Shown here in pieces: positions 16,356 to 24,635 of a stretch of 64,000 nt of DNA. The stretch spans positions 1,054,001-1,118,000 of the forward strand of contig CAWHMD010000002.1 of the NCBI GenBank assembly GCA_963830385.1, read 5' to 3'. Source of the stretch: Bog-532 sp963830385. GTDB taxonomy: Bacteria; Actinomycetota; Actinomycetes; Streptosporangiales; Streptosporangiaceae. The translations under genes and the position numbers were made by a program. The notes beneath the pieces are model-generated. The model was not told the DNA's origin, made no database searches, and saw only the letters and a list, made by a program, of their open reading frames with translations. Position 1 is the first letter of the stretch, and each line of letters begins with the position of its first letter.

Positions 16356-17876
16356 ATGGTCACAGACACCCGCGAGATTGAGCTCAAGTACGAGGCCGGC
16401 CCGGATGCCGTGCTGCCGCCGCTGGAGGATCTGCCCCGGGTGGCCAGCGAGGCCGGGCCCGCCGAGCAGAAGCTCGAGGCCGAGTACTACGACACCGGGG
16501 ACCTGCGGCTGCTGCGTGCGGGCGTCACGTTGCGGCGGCGCCGCGGCGGCGAGGACAGCGGCTGGCACCTGAAGCTGCCGGCCGGCCCGGACACCCGCCG
16601 GGAGATCCGGCTCCCGCTCGGCCGGGCCGGGCGGACCGTGCCGGCCGAGCTGGCCGAGCTGGTCAAGGTGTACAGCCGGGGCGAGGCGCTGGGCCCGGTG
16701 GCCCGGATCGCCACCGTCCGGCACGTCCGGACCCTGATCGACGAGAGCGGCGCGTCCCTCGCCGAGGTCGTCGCGGACGAGGTCTCCGCCCAGACGCTGG
16801 GCGAATCGACCACCATCTCCACCTGGCGCGAGGTCGAGGTCGAGCTGACCGGCGGCGACCGCCAGCTGCTGCGCGCCGCCGACAAGCGGCTGCGCCGGGG
16901 CGGCCTCCAGCCCGCCGGCCGGACCGCCAAGCTCGAGCGCGCGCTGGCCGACGCCTTGCCGGCGCTCGGGGAGAGCCGGCGTCTCCGCCGCGGCTCGGCC
17001 GCGGCCGTGGTGCTCAGCTACACCGAAGACCAGGCGGCCAAGCTGAAGGCACTGGACCCGTCGGTCCGGCGCAACGAGCCGGACTCGGTGCACCAGATGC
17101 GGGTCACCAGCCGGCGGCTGCGCAGCACGCTGCAGTCGTTCGGCCAGGTCCTGCGGGGCGCCGACACCGAGCACCTGGCGACCGAGCTGCGCTGGCTCGG
17201 CCACGTACTCGGCGATGAACGCGACAACGAGGTGCTGACCGAGCACATCGAGGCCGAGATCCATCAGGCGCCGGTCGAGCTGGTCATGGGCCCGGTGGCG
17301 GCCCGGGTGCGCGAGCACTTCGCCCCGCTGTCCGCGCAGAGCCGCAAGGCGGTGCTGGCGGCGCTGGACTCCGAGCGCTACTTCGCCCTGCTCGACGAGC
17401 TGGACCAGATCCTGGCCGCCCCGCCGCTGGGCCCGGACGCGGACCGGCCGGCCAAGGAGGCGCTGGCCCACGCGGTGGCCCGCACCTACCGGCGCACCAG
17501 CAAGCGGATGCGGGCGGCCGACACGGCTCATCCCGGCGAGCCGGCCAACGTGGCGCTGCACGCCGCCCGGCGCGCGGCCAAGCGGTCCCGTTACGCGGCC
17601 GAGGCCGTCGCCCCGGTCTACGGGAAGCAGGCCAAGCGGTACGCCAAGAAGATGAAGAAGGTCCAGTCCACGCTGGGCGATCACCAGGACGCGGTGATCG
17701 CGCGGAACACGCTGCGCGAGATCGGCGTGCGGGCCTACCTGGAGGGTGAGAACGCGTTCACCTACGGGCTGCTGCACGAGCACAACACCACCGCCGTCCG
17801 CGATTCCGAGCGCCGGGGCCGCCAGGCCTGGAAGCGCGCGTCCAAGCCGAAGTACCACAGGTGGCTCAAGAAGTAA
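16356..17876 (+). CDS. CYTH and CHAD domain protein
   Basis: A 506-residue two-domain protein. The N-terminal CYTH (triphosphate tunnel) domain shows the EIELKY signature at residues 7-12 and tunnel strands such as EAEYYDTGDLRL and TLRRRRGG. The C-terminal CHAD domain has conserved His/Arg helices VHQMRVTSRRLRSTL and HAARRAAKRSRYAAEAV. CHAD domains bind polyphosphate and CYTH domains hydrolyse triphosphates, so a role in polyphosphate or nucleotide triphosphate handling is likely. Upstream is an AT-richer gap of about 200 bases holding the promoter. Confidence 0.92.
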   Translation: MVTDTREIELKYEAGPDAVLPPLEDLPRVASEAGPAEQKLEAEYYDTGDLRLLRAGVTLRRRRGGEDSGWHLKLPAGPDTRREIRLPLGRAGRTVPAELAELVKVYSRGEALGPVARIATVRHVRTLIDESGASLAEVVADEVSAQTLGESTTISTWREVEVELTGGDRQLLRAADKRLRRGGLQPAGRTAKLERALADALPALGESRRLRRGSAAAVVLSYTEDQAAKLKALDPSVRRNEPDSVHQMRVTSRRLRSTLQSFGQVLRGADTEHLATELRWLGHVLGDERDNEVLTEHIEAEIHQAPVELVMGPVAARVREHFAPLSAQSRKAVLAALDSERYFALLDELDQILAAPPLGPDADRPAKEALAHAVARTYRRTSKRMRAADTAHPGEPANVALHAARRAAKRSRYAAEAVAPVYGKQAKRYAKKMKKVQSTLGDHQDAVIARNTLREIGVRAYLEGENAFTYGLLHEHNTTAVRDSERRGRQAWKRASKPKYHRWLKK

Positions 17877-17935
17877 GCAGTCCCGACCGGCTGATCAGGG
17901 CCAGGAGGGGCCAGGACAGCAGGTGCTGTCATCGG

Positions 17936-19783
17936 TCAGGTGATCGGCGGCAGCACTTGGTCCAGGCTCAGCACGGACCGGAACGGGTCGCCGCGTTCGG
18001 CCAGGCGGGCGAAGACGGTCCGGACGGTGATCCCGTCCGGCCGTAGAGCCGGGTCGTCCAGCTCGTCCCAGTCGATCGGGGCGGAGATCGGCGCGCCCGC
18101 CGTGGGCCGCGGGCTGTAGGGCGCGACCAGCGTCTTGTGGCCGGCGTTCTGGGTGTAGTCGAGCCGGGCGTGGCCACCCCGGGCCTGCCGTTCCCACTTC
18201 CAGCTGACCAGCTCGGGCACGGCGTCCCCGATCGCGTGGGACAGCTGCTCGGCCCAGGTGCTGGTCTCCTCCGAGCTGGGCCCGGGCCGGATCGGGATCC
18301 AGATCTGGATGCCGCGCTGCCCGCTGACCTTGGGCTGGCCGCGGACCCCGAGGTGGTCCAGCGCGGTCCGGTGCAGCCGGGCCAGCACCAGCAGATCGTC
18401 CCAGCTGGTGCCGGTCCCGGGGTCGATGTCGATCAGCACGTAGGTGGGCTCGGTGGGGGCGTCGGCCCTGGCCGTCCAGGCGTGCCACTCCAGCGCGCCG
18501 TAGTTGGCCGCCCACACCAGCGCGGCGGGCTCGTCCACCACCAGGTAGGTGTCGGCCTCGCCCGCCTTACGACCCGGCCGGTGCCAGCGGGGCAGCCAGT
18601 CGGGGGCGTGCTCGGGCAGCTGCTTGTTCCAGAATCCCTTGGTCCCGGCGCCGCCGGGGAAGCGGTTCATGTTCAGCGGCCGGCGTTCCAGGTACGGCAG
18701 CACGACCGGGGCGATCCGGGCCGCGTAGGCGACGAGCTCCCGCTTGCTGACCGCCTTCTCGCCCGGGGTGCCGCGGTGGGCGCGGCGGGCCGGGAACAGT
18801 TCCTTGTCCAGGTTGGTCAGCTTCAGCCGCCGCCCGAAAACCTCCCAGGTCCCGCTGTCACCCAGGTCGCCCAGGGCGGCCAGCTCATCGTCGCCGGGCG
18901 GGGCAAGCTGACTGCCTCCCCCGGAGCCGCCGTCGTCGTCATCACCGCCGCGGCTCCGGCTCCCACCCTCGGATTTCTTGCTGTTATCAGATCGGCTGCC
19001 GCGGCCAGCCCTGGTCTTGGCTTTGGCCCGGGGCTTGCCGGGCTGCCCGATGACACGCCGCCCGGAGCCACCCTTTACCGAGGCCGAGTCGGCCGGCACC
19101 GATGCCTCGGACGGCGGCAGGTCCGACCGCCACAGCCGCTCCGGGTCGGCCTTCACCTCGTCATTGGTGCGGCCGCTGAGCACCGACTTCGGGTGGTCCT
19201 CGGGATCCCAGCCCTTGACCGCGTACTCGTCGTGCTTGTGGAACAGCAGCCACTGCTCCTTGCCCGGTTCGCTCCGCTCGTCCCGGCGGATCAGAATGAA
19301 CCGCCCTTTCAGCTTTTCCCCGAACACGTCGGCGTGCAGTTCACCGTCCCGGACGGCGGCCGCGGCGTCGTCGGCGGCGTGCAGGTCCCAGGTGCCGGTG
19401 TCCCACACGATCACGTCGCCGCCGCCGTACTGGCCGGACGGGATCACCCCCTCGAAATCTATGTACTCGATGGGGTGGTCCTCGACGTGGATGGCGGCCC
19501 GCTTGATGTCCGGGTCCAGCGTCGGGCCCTTGGGGACGGCCCAGCTCGCCAGCACCCCGTCGATCTCGAAGCGCAGGTCGTAGTGCAGCCGCCGGGCCCG
19601 GTGGCGCTGCACCACGAACCGCGGGCCCGCGGGCTTCCCGGACGCGCCGGACTTCTCGCCACCACCCTGGCCGGACGGCTCGGGGGTCTTGCCAAAGTCC
19701 CGTTTCCGCCCGTACGAAGCCAGCCGTTTGCTCGCCGGCTCGTGAGCAGACTCCCCGGTGGCGGCTTTCTTTCTCGGCGCCAT
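17936..19783 (-). CDS. LigD-like DNA repair protein: 3'-phosphoesterase plus polymerase, no ligase
   Basis: A 615-residue protein. The N-terminal phosphoesterase domain (about residues 50-190) shows HRARRLHYDLRFEIDG and HVEDHPIEYIDFEG, whose His/Asp residues bind the metal. A long Lys/Arg/Ser/Gly/Asp-rich linker (about 230-300) follows, then the archaeo-eukaryotic-primase-type polymerase (TNLDKELFPA, RFPGG, YVLIDIDPG with the catalytic Asp pair, VSGQRGIQIWIPI). In non-homologous end joining LigD trims and fills DNA ends. The ligase domain is absent, so a separate ATP-dependent ligase is expected elsewhere; no ku gene is in the window. I prefer ATG 19783 (MAPRKK). Confidence 0.9.
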   Translation of the reverse strand: MAPRKKAATGESAHEPASKRLASYGRKRDFGKTPEPSGQGGGEKSGASGKPAGPRFVVQRHRARRLHYDLRFEIDGVLASWAVPKGPTLDPDIKRAAIHVEDHPIEYIDFEGVIPSGQYGGGDVIVWDTGTWDLHAADDAAAAVRDGELHADVFGEKLKGRFILIRRDERSEPGKEQWLLFHKHDEYAVKGWDPEDHPKSVLSGRTNDEVKADPERLWRSDLPPSEASVPADSASVKGGSGRRVIGQPGKPRAKAKTRAGRGSRSDNSKKSEGGSRSRGGDDDDGGSGGGSQLAPPGDDELAALGDLGDSGTWEVFGRRLKLTNLDKELFPARRAHRGTPGEKAVSKRELVAYAARIAPVVLPYLERRPLNMNRFPGGAGTKGFWNKQLPEHAPDWLPRWHRPGRKAGEADTYLVVDEPAALVWAANYGALEWHAWTARADAPTEPTYVLIDIDPGTGTSWDDLLVLARLHRTALDHLGVRGQPKVSGQRGIQIWIPIRPGPSSEETSTWAEQLSHAIGDAVPELVSWKWERQARGGHARLDYTQNAGHKTLVAPYSPRPTAGAPISAPIDWDELDDPALRPDGITVRTVFARLAERGDPFRSVLSLDQVLPPIT

Positions 19784-19852
19784 GATCACCACGTTCCCCG
19801 GCCCGGCCCGATCACACCCGCAGGGCCCCGTACCGGTCTAAACTGCACGTCC

Positions 19853-20947
19853 ATGACGGGACCGATGCCCCCGGCGTCGGGTAACGCGCGCGTCTGCGCG
19901 GCGGTGTCGCTCGGCTGGCAGATCGCGAAGCTGTACCACTCCCCGGTCCACACCGGGGCCCCCGCCGATCCGGATCGTGGCGCCCGGCTGCCTGGCATCT
20001 CCGGCTTCCCGGACGCGACCCAGTCCAAGTGGCTGGCCGAACAGATCGCCGCCAACGCGACCAGCCTGCTGCCGATGGCACCGGGCGCGGTCAAGGACGC
20101 CCTGAACCTGGTCCTCGGCCTGCTCGGGGACGGCCAGCGGCGCCGGGGCGCCACCCTGGACGCGGTGTTCACCCTGCACTGCCGGCTGCTGGAGTCGCTG
20201 ACCGTGGCCGACTTCCGGCTGGGCAAGGCCTACGGGCTGGGCCGCGCGCTGGCCGAGACCACGCTGGTGCCCGCGGCGGCCGCCGCCGACGACCTGGCCA
20301 CGGCTTTCGGCGAGCTGCTGTCGCCGGGCCGGGTGGCCACCGTCAAGGACTGGCTGGTCGAGCTCAAGACCATGCTGCCCGACCACGCCGCCTACGCGGT
20401 CTCGGCCGGGCTGACCGACTGGCAGCAGTGGGCGGCGACGCCGCGGGCGGCCACCGACTGGCGCGGCGCCCAACTGGAGATGCGGGTACAGGGTCAGCTC
20501 TGGCGCGGCCTGATCACCGGCGAGAAGGCCGCCGCCGACATGCTCAACCTGTCCGGCTACCTGGCGGCGGCCCGGCAGATCGTCAAGCGCGCGATCATCG
20601 CGGCCCGCTGGCCGATCCTGGTCGCGGTGCTGGCCACCGCGGGCGTGATCGTCACCGTGCTCACGCTGCACAGCGTGTCCCCCACGGCCCGGCTGATCAC
20701 GGGGCTGGCCTGGGTCGGAGCGACGCTGGCGGCGGCGTTCAAGGCGTCCGGGTCGCTGCTCGGCTCGGCCGTCAAGGGCGCCGAAGGCTGGCTGTGGCAG
20801 ACCGAGCTCGACGAGTCCGTCGCCACCGTGGCCATCCGGATGCCGCCGCCCGCCCGCCATCGCCGCGTCACCGGCGCCGAGGTCGGCACGATGACGTTCA
20901 GCACCGGGGCGCTGTTCGCGGGCGACGACAGCCCGCCGGTTAGCTGA
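19853..20947 (+). CDS. Membrane-associated protein of unknown function
   Basis: The 364-residue product begins MTGPMPPASGNARV. Helical segments follow, with two hydrophobic spans at about residues 246-290 (PILVAVLATAGVIVTVLTL and LITGLAWVGATLAAAF), then a cytoplasmic-looking tail. No enzymatic motif is visible and I do not recognise the family. It converges with the next gene, overlapping it by 8 bases, and has no close upstream partner because LigD is divergent. The 69-base gap to LigD must hold both promoters. Confidence 0.7.
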   Translation: MTGPMPPASGNARVCAAVSLGWQIAKLYHSPVHTGAPADPDRGARLPGISGFPDATQSKWLAEQIAANATSLLPMAPGAVKDALNLVLGLLGDGQRRRGATLDAVFTLHCRLLESLTVADFRLGKAYGLGRALAETTLVPAAAAADDLATAFGELLSPGRVATVKDWLVELKTMLPDHAAYAVSAGLTDWQQWAATPRAATDWRGAQLEMRVQGQLWRGLITGEKAAADMLNLSGYLAAARQIVKRAIIAARWPILVAVLATAGVIVTVLTLHSVSPTARLITGLAWVGATLAAAFKASGSLLGSAVKGAEGWLWQTELDESVATVAIRMPPPARHRRVTGAEVGTMTFSTGALFAGDDSPPVS

Positions 20948-21761
20948 GGACGTTCACCGCCCGGGCCACCACCAGCGCCACCACCACGATCGACACCATG
21001 GTCTGCAGCGTCATCGCGCCCTTGGCCCACCGGGTCATCGGCATCACGTCGGTCGGGCTGAACGCGGTCGCGTTGGTGAAGGCCAGGTAGGCGTAGTCGA
21101 AGTAGTTCGGCTCCCAGTCCTGGGGGGCCAGCTCCGGGTCGCTCATCTGCGGGAACATGAAGTCGGGGCACTGGTTGCTGCCGTGCGCCCGGGCGGCCGC
21201 GCCGCCGCGGTCCAGTTCCCAGTACCACCACGAGAACACGATCACGTTGGTGAGCCAGATGACCGCGCCGGAGCCCAGCAGCGGTCCCGCGCTTTTGCCC
21301 AGGGTGCCGTTGATCAGCCCTTCGACCAGGCGCACGGCCGACCAGGCGTTGGCCACGCTGAGCAGCGCGGTCGCGGCCATGCTGATCGCCCGCAGCACCT
21401 TCGACTCCCGATCGATGCGCATCTGGCGGTCGTAACTGACCAGCACCACCAGCAGGGCGCCCTCCAGCGCCGGCAGCAGCCAGGTCGGGCGGAACAGCAC
21501 CAGCCGGTCGGGTAGCGGCCATTGCAGGAACATCGCCGCGGTGACCGCGAGGATGATGTGCCAGCGCGGCTCACCCTTGGTCTCCCGCCGCCAGGCGGGG
21601 ATGAAAGCGAACTTGTGCTCAAAGGCCGCCGCTTTCTCGCCGAGAGTGAGTAGCCGCTCCAATTGGTACATCCGGTTGTGCAGGCTCTGAATGCCCGCCA
21701 TGACATCCTGGTTGCCCACTTCCGGCGGTCCGGCGGGAAGAGGCTCGTTTCCTTCTGCCAT
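20940..21761 (-). CDS. DUF1345-like integral membrane protein
   Basis: A 273-residue membrane protein with an N-terminal coiled segment (GIQSLHNRMYQLERLLTLGEKAAAF) and about five or six membrane helices. The C-terminal stretch AYLAFTNATAFSPTDVMPMT, ending in MTLQTMVSIVVVALVVARAV, resembles the pore-like turn seen in DUF1345 and ion-channel-like proteins, but there is no canonical K+ selectivity filter. It lies just upstream of the secreted GH43 gene in the opposite order of transcription (same strand, 18 bases apart), so the two could be separate units. Confidence 0.7.
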   Translation of the reverse strand: MAEGNEPLPAGPPEVGNQDVMAGIQSLHNRMYQLERLLTLGEKAAAFEHKFAFIPAWRRETKGEPRWHIILAVTAAMFLQWPLPDRLVLFRPTWLLPALEGALLVVLVSYDRQMRIDRESKVLRAISMAATALLSVANAWSAVRLVEGLINGTLGKSAGPLLGSGAVIWLTNVIVFSWWYWELDRGGAAARAHGSNQCPDFMFPQMSDPELAPQDWEPNYFDYAYLAFTNATAFSPTDVMPMTRWAKGAMTLQTMVSIVVVALVVARAVNVLS

Positions 21762-21779
21762 CTCCCCAGTGTGGCTCGC

Positions 21780-22904
21780 TCAGGGCGCGCCGGGGTCGCC
21801 GGACGGCACCGTCAGCGTGGTGGTCAGCGGCACCGGTTCCCCGCCGAGCTGCGGGAACCCGTTCGCGCCCCAGGTGACCGGCTGCGCGTAGACCGCCCGC
21901 TCCAGGCCACAGTTACCGGCCGCGTCGTTGACCGCGTGGAACACCATCCAGGTCTGCTTGCCGTCGGGCGAGGTGAACCACCCGTTGCTGGCCGGGGCGT
22001 AGATGCCGGCCGCCGCGTTGCTGTGGAACACCGGCGTGGCCGACTTGGTCCACGAGGACGCGTCCAGCAAGTTGGCGCTGGTAGAGGCGGACAGCAGGCC
22101 GAGCGCGTAGTCCGGAGTCCAGCAGCCGGAGGCCGAGTAGGTGATGAACACCTTGTTGCCGTGCACGATCGGCTCGGGCGATTCGTTCACCTTGACCCCG
22201 ACCGTGCCGGCCTGGGTCTCCCAGGAGTAGGTCGGCGTGCTCAGCAGGGTCCGGTCCCCGGTGATCGTCCACGGGTTGGCCAGCTTGGCCAGGTAGATGT
22301 TCTGCACCCCGTTGGTGCTGCCCGGCCAGCCCGACCAGGCCAGGTACAGCTGCCCGTTCGGCAGTTGCAGCGGCGACGGGTCGATCGACCAGTCCCCGCC
22401 CGGCGTGACCAGCTGCCCCTTGTAGGCGTACGGCCCGAGCGGGCCGGCGGCCTGCAGGACCTGGAGCCGGTGGTTGTCGTTGTTGCCGTCGTCGGCCGTG
22501 GTGTAGATGTACCAGCTGTTGCCGATGTGGTGCAGCTCCGGCGCCCACCAGTCGCAGCACGGCGACCCGGCCTGGCCGGCCTGCCAGACGACGGCCTTCG
22601 GCGCGGCCGCCAGGGACTTGATCGACCGGGACCGCCGGATCGTGATGCTCTTGGCGTCCGGCGCCGACTGGGTGAAGTAGTACCACCCCTGGTACGTCAG
22701 CACCGAGGGATCCTGACCCGGCCCCAGCACCGGGTTGCTGAACGTCTTCGCCGTCGAGGCGCCTGCGCTTGTCCCGGGGTTGGCGGTCGGGTTGGCGCTT
22801 GCCCCGGCGTCGGCCCCGCCCGACGTCAACAGCGAACCCACCAGCGCCGCGACCCCCGCCACGGCCACCGCTACCCCAGTCATCCTGTTCCGTAGCTGTG
22901 CCAT
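21780..22904 (-). CDS. Secreted glycoside hydrolase family 43-like protein
   Basis: The 374-residue product has a signal peptide (AQLRNRMTGVAVAVAGVAAL) and a five-bladed propeller domain. GH43 markers are the opening NPVLGPGQDPSVLTYQGWYY (catalytic base Asp in QDPSV), WWAPELHHIGNSWYIYTTA (with WAPE), the second acid in IDPSPLQLPNGQLYLAWSG, and NESPEPIVHGNKVFITYSA containing the proton-donor Glu. Such enzymes act on arabinan or xylan side chains. ATG 22904 is chosen because GGAGGG lies close upstream. It is the last gene before a hairpin-rich gene-free region. Confidence 0.85.
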   Translation of the reverse strand: MAQLRNRMTGVAVAVAGVAALVGSLLTSGGADAGASANPTANPGTSAGASTAKTFSNPVLGPGQDPSVLTYQGWYYFTQSAPDAKSITIRRSRSIKSLAAAPKAVVWQAGQAGSPCCDWWAPELHHIGNSWYIYTTADDGNNDNHRLQVLQAAGPLGPYAYKGQLVTPGGDWSIDPSPLQLPNGQLYLAWSGWPGSTNGVQNIYLAKLANPWTITGDRTLLSTPTYSWETQAGTVGVKVNESPEPIVHGNKVFITYSASGCWTPDYALGLLSASTSANLLDASSWTKSATPVFHSNAAAGIYAPASNGWFTSPDGKQTWMVFHAVNDAAGNCGLERAVYAQPVTWGANGFPQLGGEPVPLTTTLTVPSGDPGAP

Positions 22905-23113
22905 ATCAACACCCTCCCCCTGTTCCATCCATAAAATCAACCAGATGGCTCAAGGTGGCACACTGCTGCGGGCGGCACAGAGGCCGGGCCGGGCGGAGGC
23001 TGCGGCGGCGCGTGGAGCCGGGCAGCGACGCAGGGGCCCGCAGAGGCGCGGAGGCCGCAGCTGCGAGCTTGAGTTAATCCGTGTGACTTCTGTTACTCAG
23101 GAGCTTCGACCGG

Positions 23114-23143
23114 TATACGGGCGAAGGTAACTTTGCCCGTATA
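23114..23143. repeat. Hairpin with GTAA loop (element copy A)
   Basis: A 13-bp stem, 23114-23126 with 23131-23143, closes on the tetraloop GTAA at 23127-23130; the single imperfection would be a G-U pair in RNA. GTAA is a GNRA-type loop. Ten bases starting at 23144 (AGAGTGTCGG) recur after the related copy at 23384-23394, and a 20-base block including the loop recurs inverted near 26571-26590. Confidence 0.65.
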
Positions 23144-23148
23144 AGAGT

Positions 23149-23171
23149 GTCGGCAATGTGGCATTGCCGAC
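23149..23171. repeat. 10-bp stem hairpin
   Basis: GTCGGCAATG (23149-23158) pairs perfectly with CATTGCCGAC (23162-23171) around a 3-base loop. Its CAATG...CATTGCC core resembles the paired palindromes at 23280-23333. Confidence 0.6.
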
Positions 23172-23279
23172 AAACGAGCCTGAGGCTGCTGGGAGCTGCG
23201 TCGCGGCCGGGGCAGGTGAAGAGGCTACGGCGGACGCCGGGGCGCCGGGGCGCCGGGGCGCCGGGGGCGGCCCAGGGTA

Positions 23280-23333
23280 GGCAATGGCGCCTTTGCCCTT
23301 GCTCTTACATGGGTAATGGCGCCATTGCCCTTG
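23280..23333. repeat. Paired near-palindromes, 32-bp period (pair I)
   Basis: GGCAATGGCGCCTTTGCC starts at 23280 and GGTAATGGCGCCATTGCC at 23312; with the shared tail CCTTG the 22-bp units differ at two positions. Each unit is itself near-palindromic around GGCGCC, and the outer arms 23280-23291 and 23318-23329 are perfect 12-bp complements, so a larger hairpin is also possible. Confidence 0.65.
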
Positions 23334-23375
23334 TACCGGCCGGTCTCGCGGCGGCTGGCGAGCCGGCCCAGGGGG

Positions 23376-23412
23376 CGGCCACAGTAACTTTGCCGGCCCC
23401 AGAGTGTCGGAG
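23376..23412. repeat. GTAACTTTGCC element copy B
   Basis: GTAACTTTGCC at 23384-23394, six different bases, then AGAGTGTCGG at 23401-23410: the same order and spacing as copy A (23127-23153). The flanks GGGGCGGCC and GCCGGCCCC can pair, so the stem sequence differs from copy A while the loop and downstream block are kept. Confidence 0.55.
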
Positions 23413-23650
23413 GCTGAATGGGAAAAGGGACATGCTGCTCGAAAGCTTATAATCGAACAGAAGATCCAGCTATAACCGCTCCCCATCACAGTAGACCACG
23501 CAGCGAGGAAGGACCACCTGGGCGCCGCGGGGGATGAGCGCCGTCGTACTCGTCCCCGGTCGCGCGGACCCTTTACCGGGGCCGCCCGCGGATCCGCCAC
23601 GCTGTCGTGGGCGCGCATCCGTCCGAGGGGTGTGCGGCGGCGCGGGACTC

Positions 23651-24511
23651 TCAGAGAAACTCAAGAGCCCGCTTGACGAAGTCCTCGTGGAACTGGAACA
23701 CGCCGCCGTGCCCGGCGTCGGGATAGAGGATGAGCTGACTGTCCGGGAGTCGCCGGTCGAGGTCAACGGTGTTCTTGCTGGGCACCATCTTGTCGCTCTC
23801 GCCGTTCATGACGAGCACCGGCTGGTGGATGCTCGCGAGGTCGGCCGGCTTCTGCTGACCCCAGCGGTGGATGGCCTTGAGCTGGGCGCGGAATGAGCCG
23901 ACGGAGATGGCCTTGTCGCGGTCGCTGGTGCGTTCCTGCAGCCGTGCCAGGAACTCCTTCCCGGCCTGGCGCCCGTTCGCAGTCCGGGTGAAGAAGAGGA
24001 ACTGCTTGGGGTCCTGGCGGGTGAGCAGTGCTCGCGCGGTGTCGAGGTAGGAGATGCGGGTCACCTTGTCGATACCTTCGCCCCCCGCGGGACCGGTCCC
24101 GGCGAGGATCATCTTGCGCACGAGTTGCGGCTCCTGCTGCGCGATCACCTGGGCGATCATGCCGCCCATGGAGAACCCGAACAGGTCGACCTGATCGAAG
24201 CCGAGGGCGCGGATGAAGGTGACGGCGTCTCTCGCCATCTCCTGGATGGTCCTCGGCGTGGACCCGCTGGAGGCACCGATACCCCGGTTGTCGAAGGTGA
24301 TGACCCGATGCTTCGCAGCGATGCCGTCCACGACCCGGGGGTCCCAGTTGTCCAGGACCGCGGCCAGGTGGGTGAGGAAGACCACCGGCACCCCCGTGCC
24401 CGGGCCGAGCTGACGGTAGGCGAACCCCGCTCCGCCCGCGGAGAGTGTGCGCGTGGGGGCGTCGGTCCACGACGTCATCGAGTTGTTGTGTGTGTCTGGT
24501 GACTTGTTCAT
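23651..24511 (-). CDS. Alpha/beta hydrolase
   Basis: A 286-residue hydrolase with the oxyanion loop VVFLTHLAAVLDNWD, FDNRGIGASSG, the nucleophile elbow GFSMGGMIAQ, the acid in MNGESDKMVPSKN and catalytic His in YPDAGHGGVFQ. These hydrolases often act with a co-transcribed short-chain dehydrogenase; here the SDR gene lies 124 bases upstream on the same strand, so both probably form one transcription unit under the TetR gene beyond. Reaction unknown. The start may also be the internal ATG 11 codons later. Confidence 0.88.
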   Translation of the reverse strand: MNKSPDTHNNSMTSWTDAPTRTLSAGGAGFAYRQLGPGTGVPVVFLTHLAAVLDNWDPRVVDGIAAKHRVITFDNRGIGASSGSTPRTIQEMARDAVTFIRALGFDQVDLFGFSMGGMIAQVIAQQEPQLVRKMILAGTGPAGGEGIDKVTRISYLDTARALLTRQDPKQFLFFTRTANGRQAGKEFLARLQERTSDRDKAISVGSFRAQLKAIHRWGQQKPADLASIHQPVLVMNGESDKMVPSKNTVDLDRRLPDSQLILYPDAGHGGVFQFHEDFVKRALEFL

Positions 24512-24635
24512 GTTGGCTTCCTTCTGTCGTTGCTCAGCTGCTGTTGCAGGTATCGCCGTTCCCCACCCGTGACGGAATCAGGTGCGGAGGACCGCGGCCG
24601 CGGGGGCTCCACGTGCGGTGGTTGCGAGGCGGGCG

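Larger units (their letters stand above)
22905..23650. other. 746-bp gene-free, hairpin-rich region
   Basis: No convincing gene is present; open frames on both strands lack codon bias and homology. The stretch carries four separate structured elements described below (23114-23143, 23149-23171, 23280-23333, 23376-23412) and a GC-rich tandem run of GGGGCGCC-type units at about 23237-23270. The mixture of AT-rich conserved cores and palindromes is unlike ordinary intergenic DNA here. Confidence 0.7.

Noticed and set aside
15390..17858. 822-codon open frame on the minus strand
   Set aside because: Antisense to CYTH-CHAD and DMT genes and without recognisable domains.
18137..20947. 936-codon open frame on the plus strand
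   Set aside because: Only the part from 19853 is a gene; the rest is the antisense shadow of the LigD-like gene, which has clear catalytic motifs.
23147..23452. Open frame across the hairpin region
   Set aside because: Runs through palindromic repeats with atypical codon use; the hairpins explain the sequence better.
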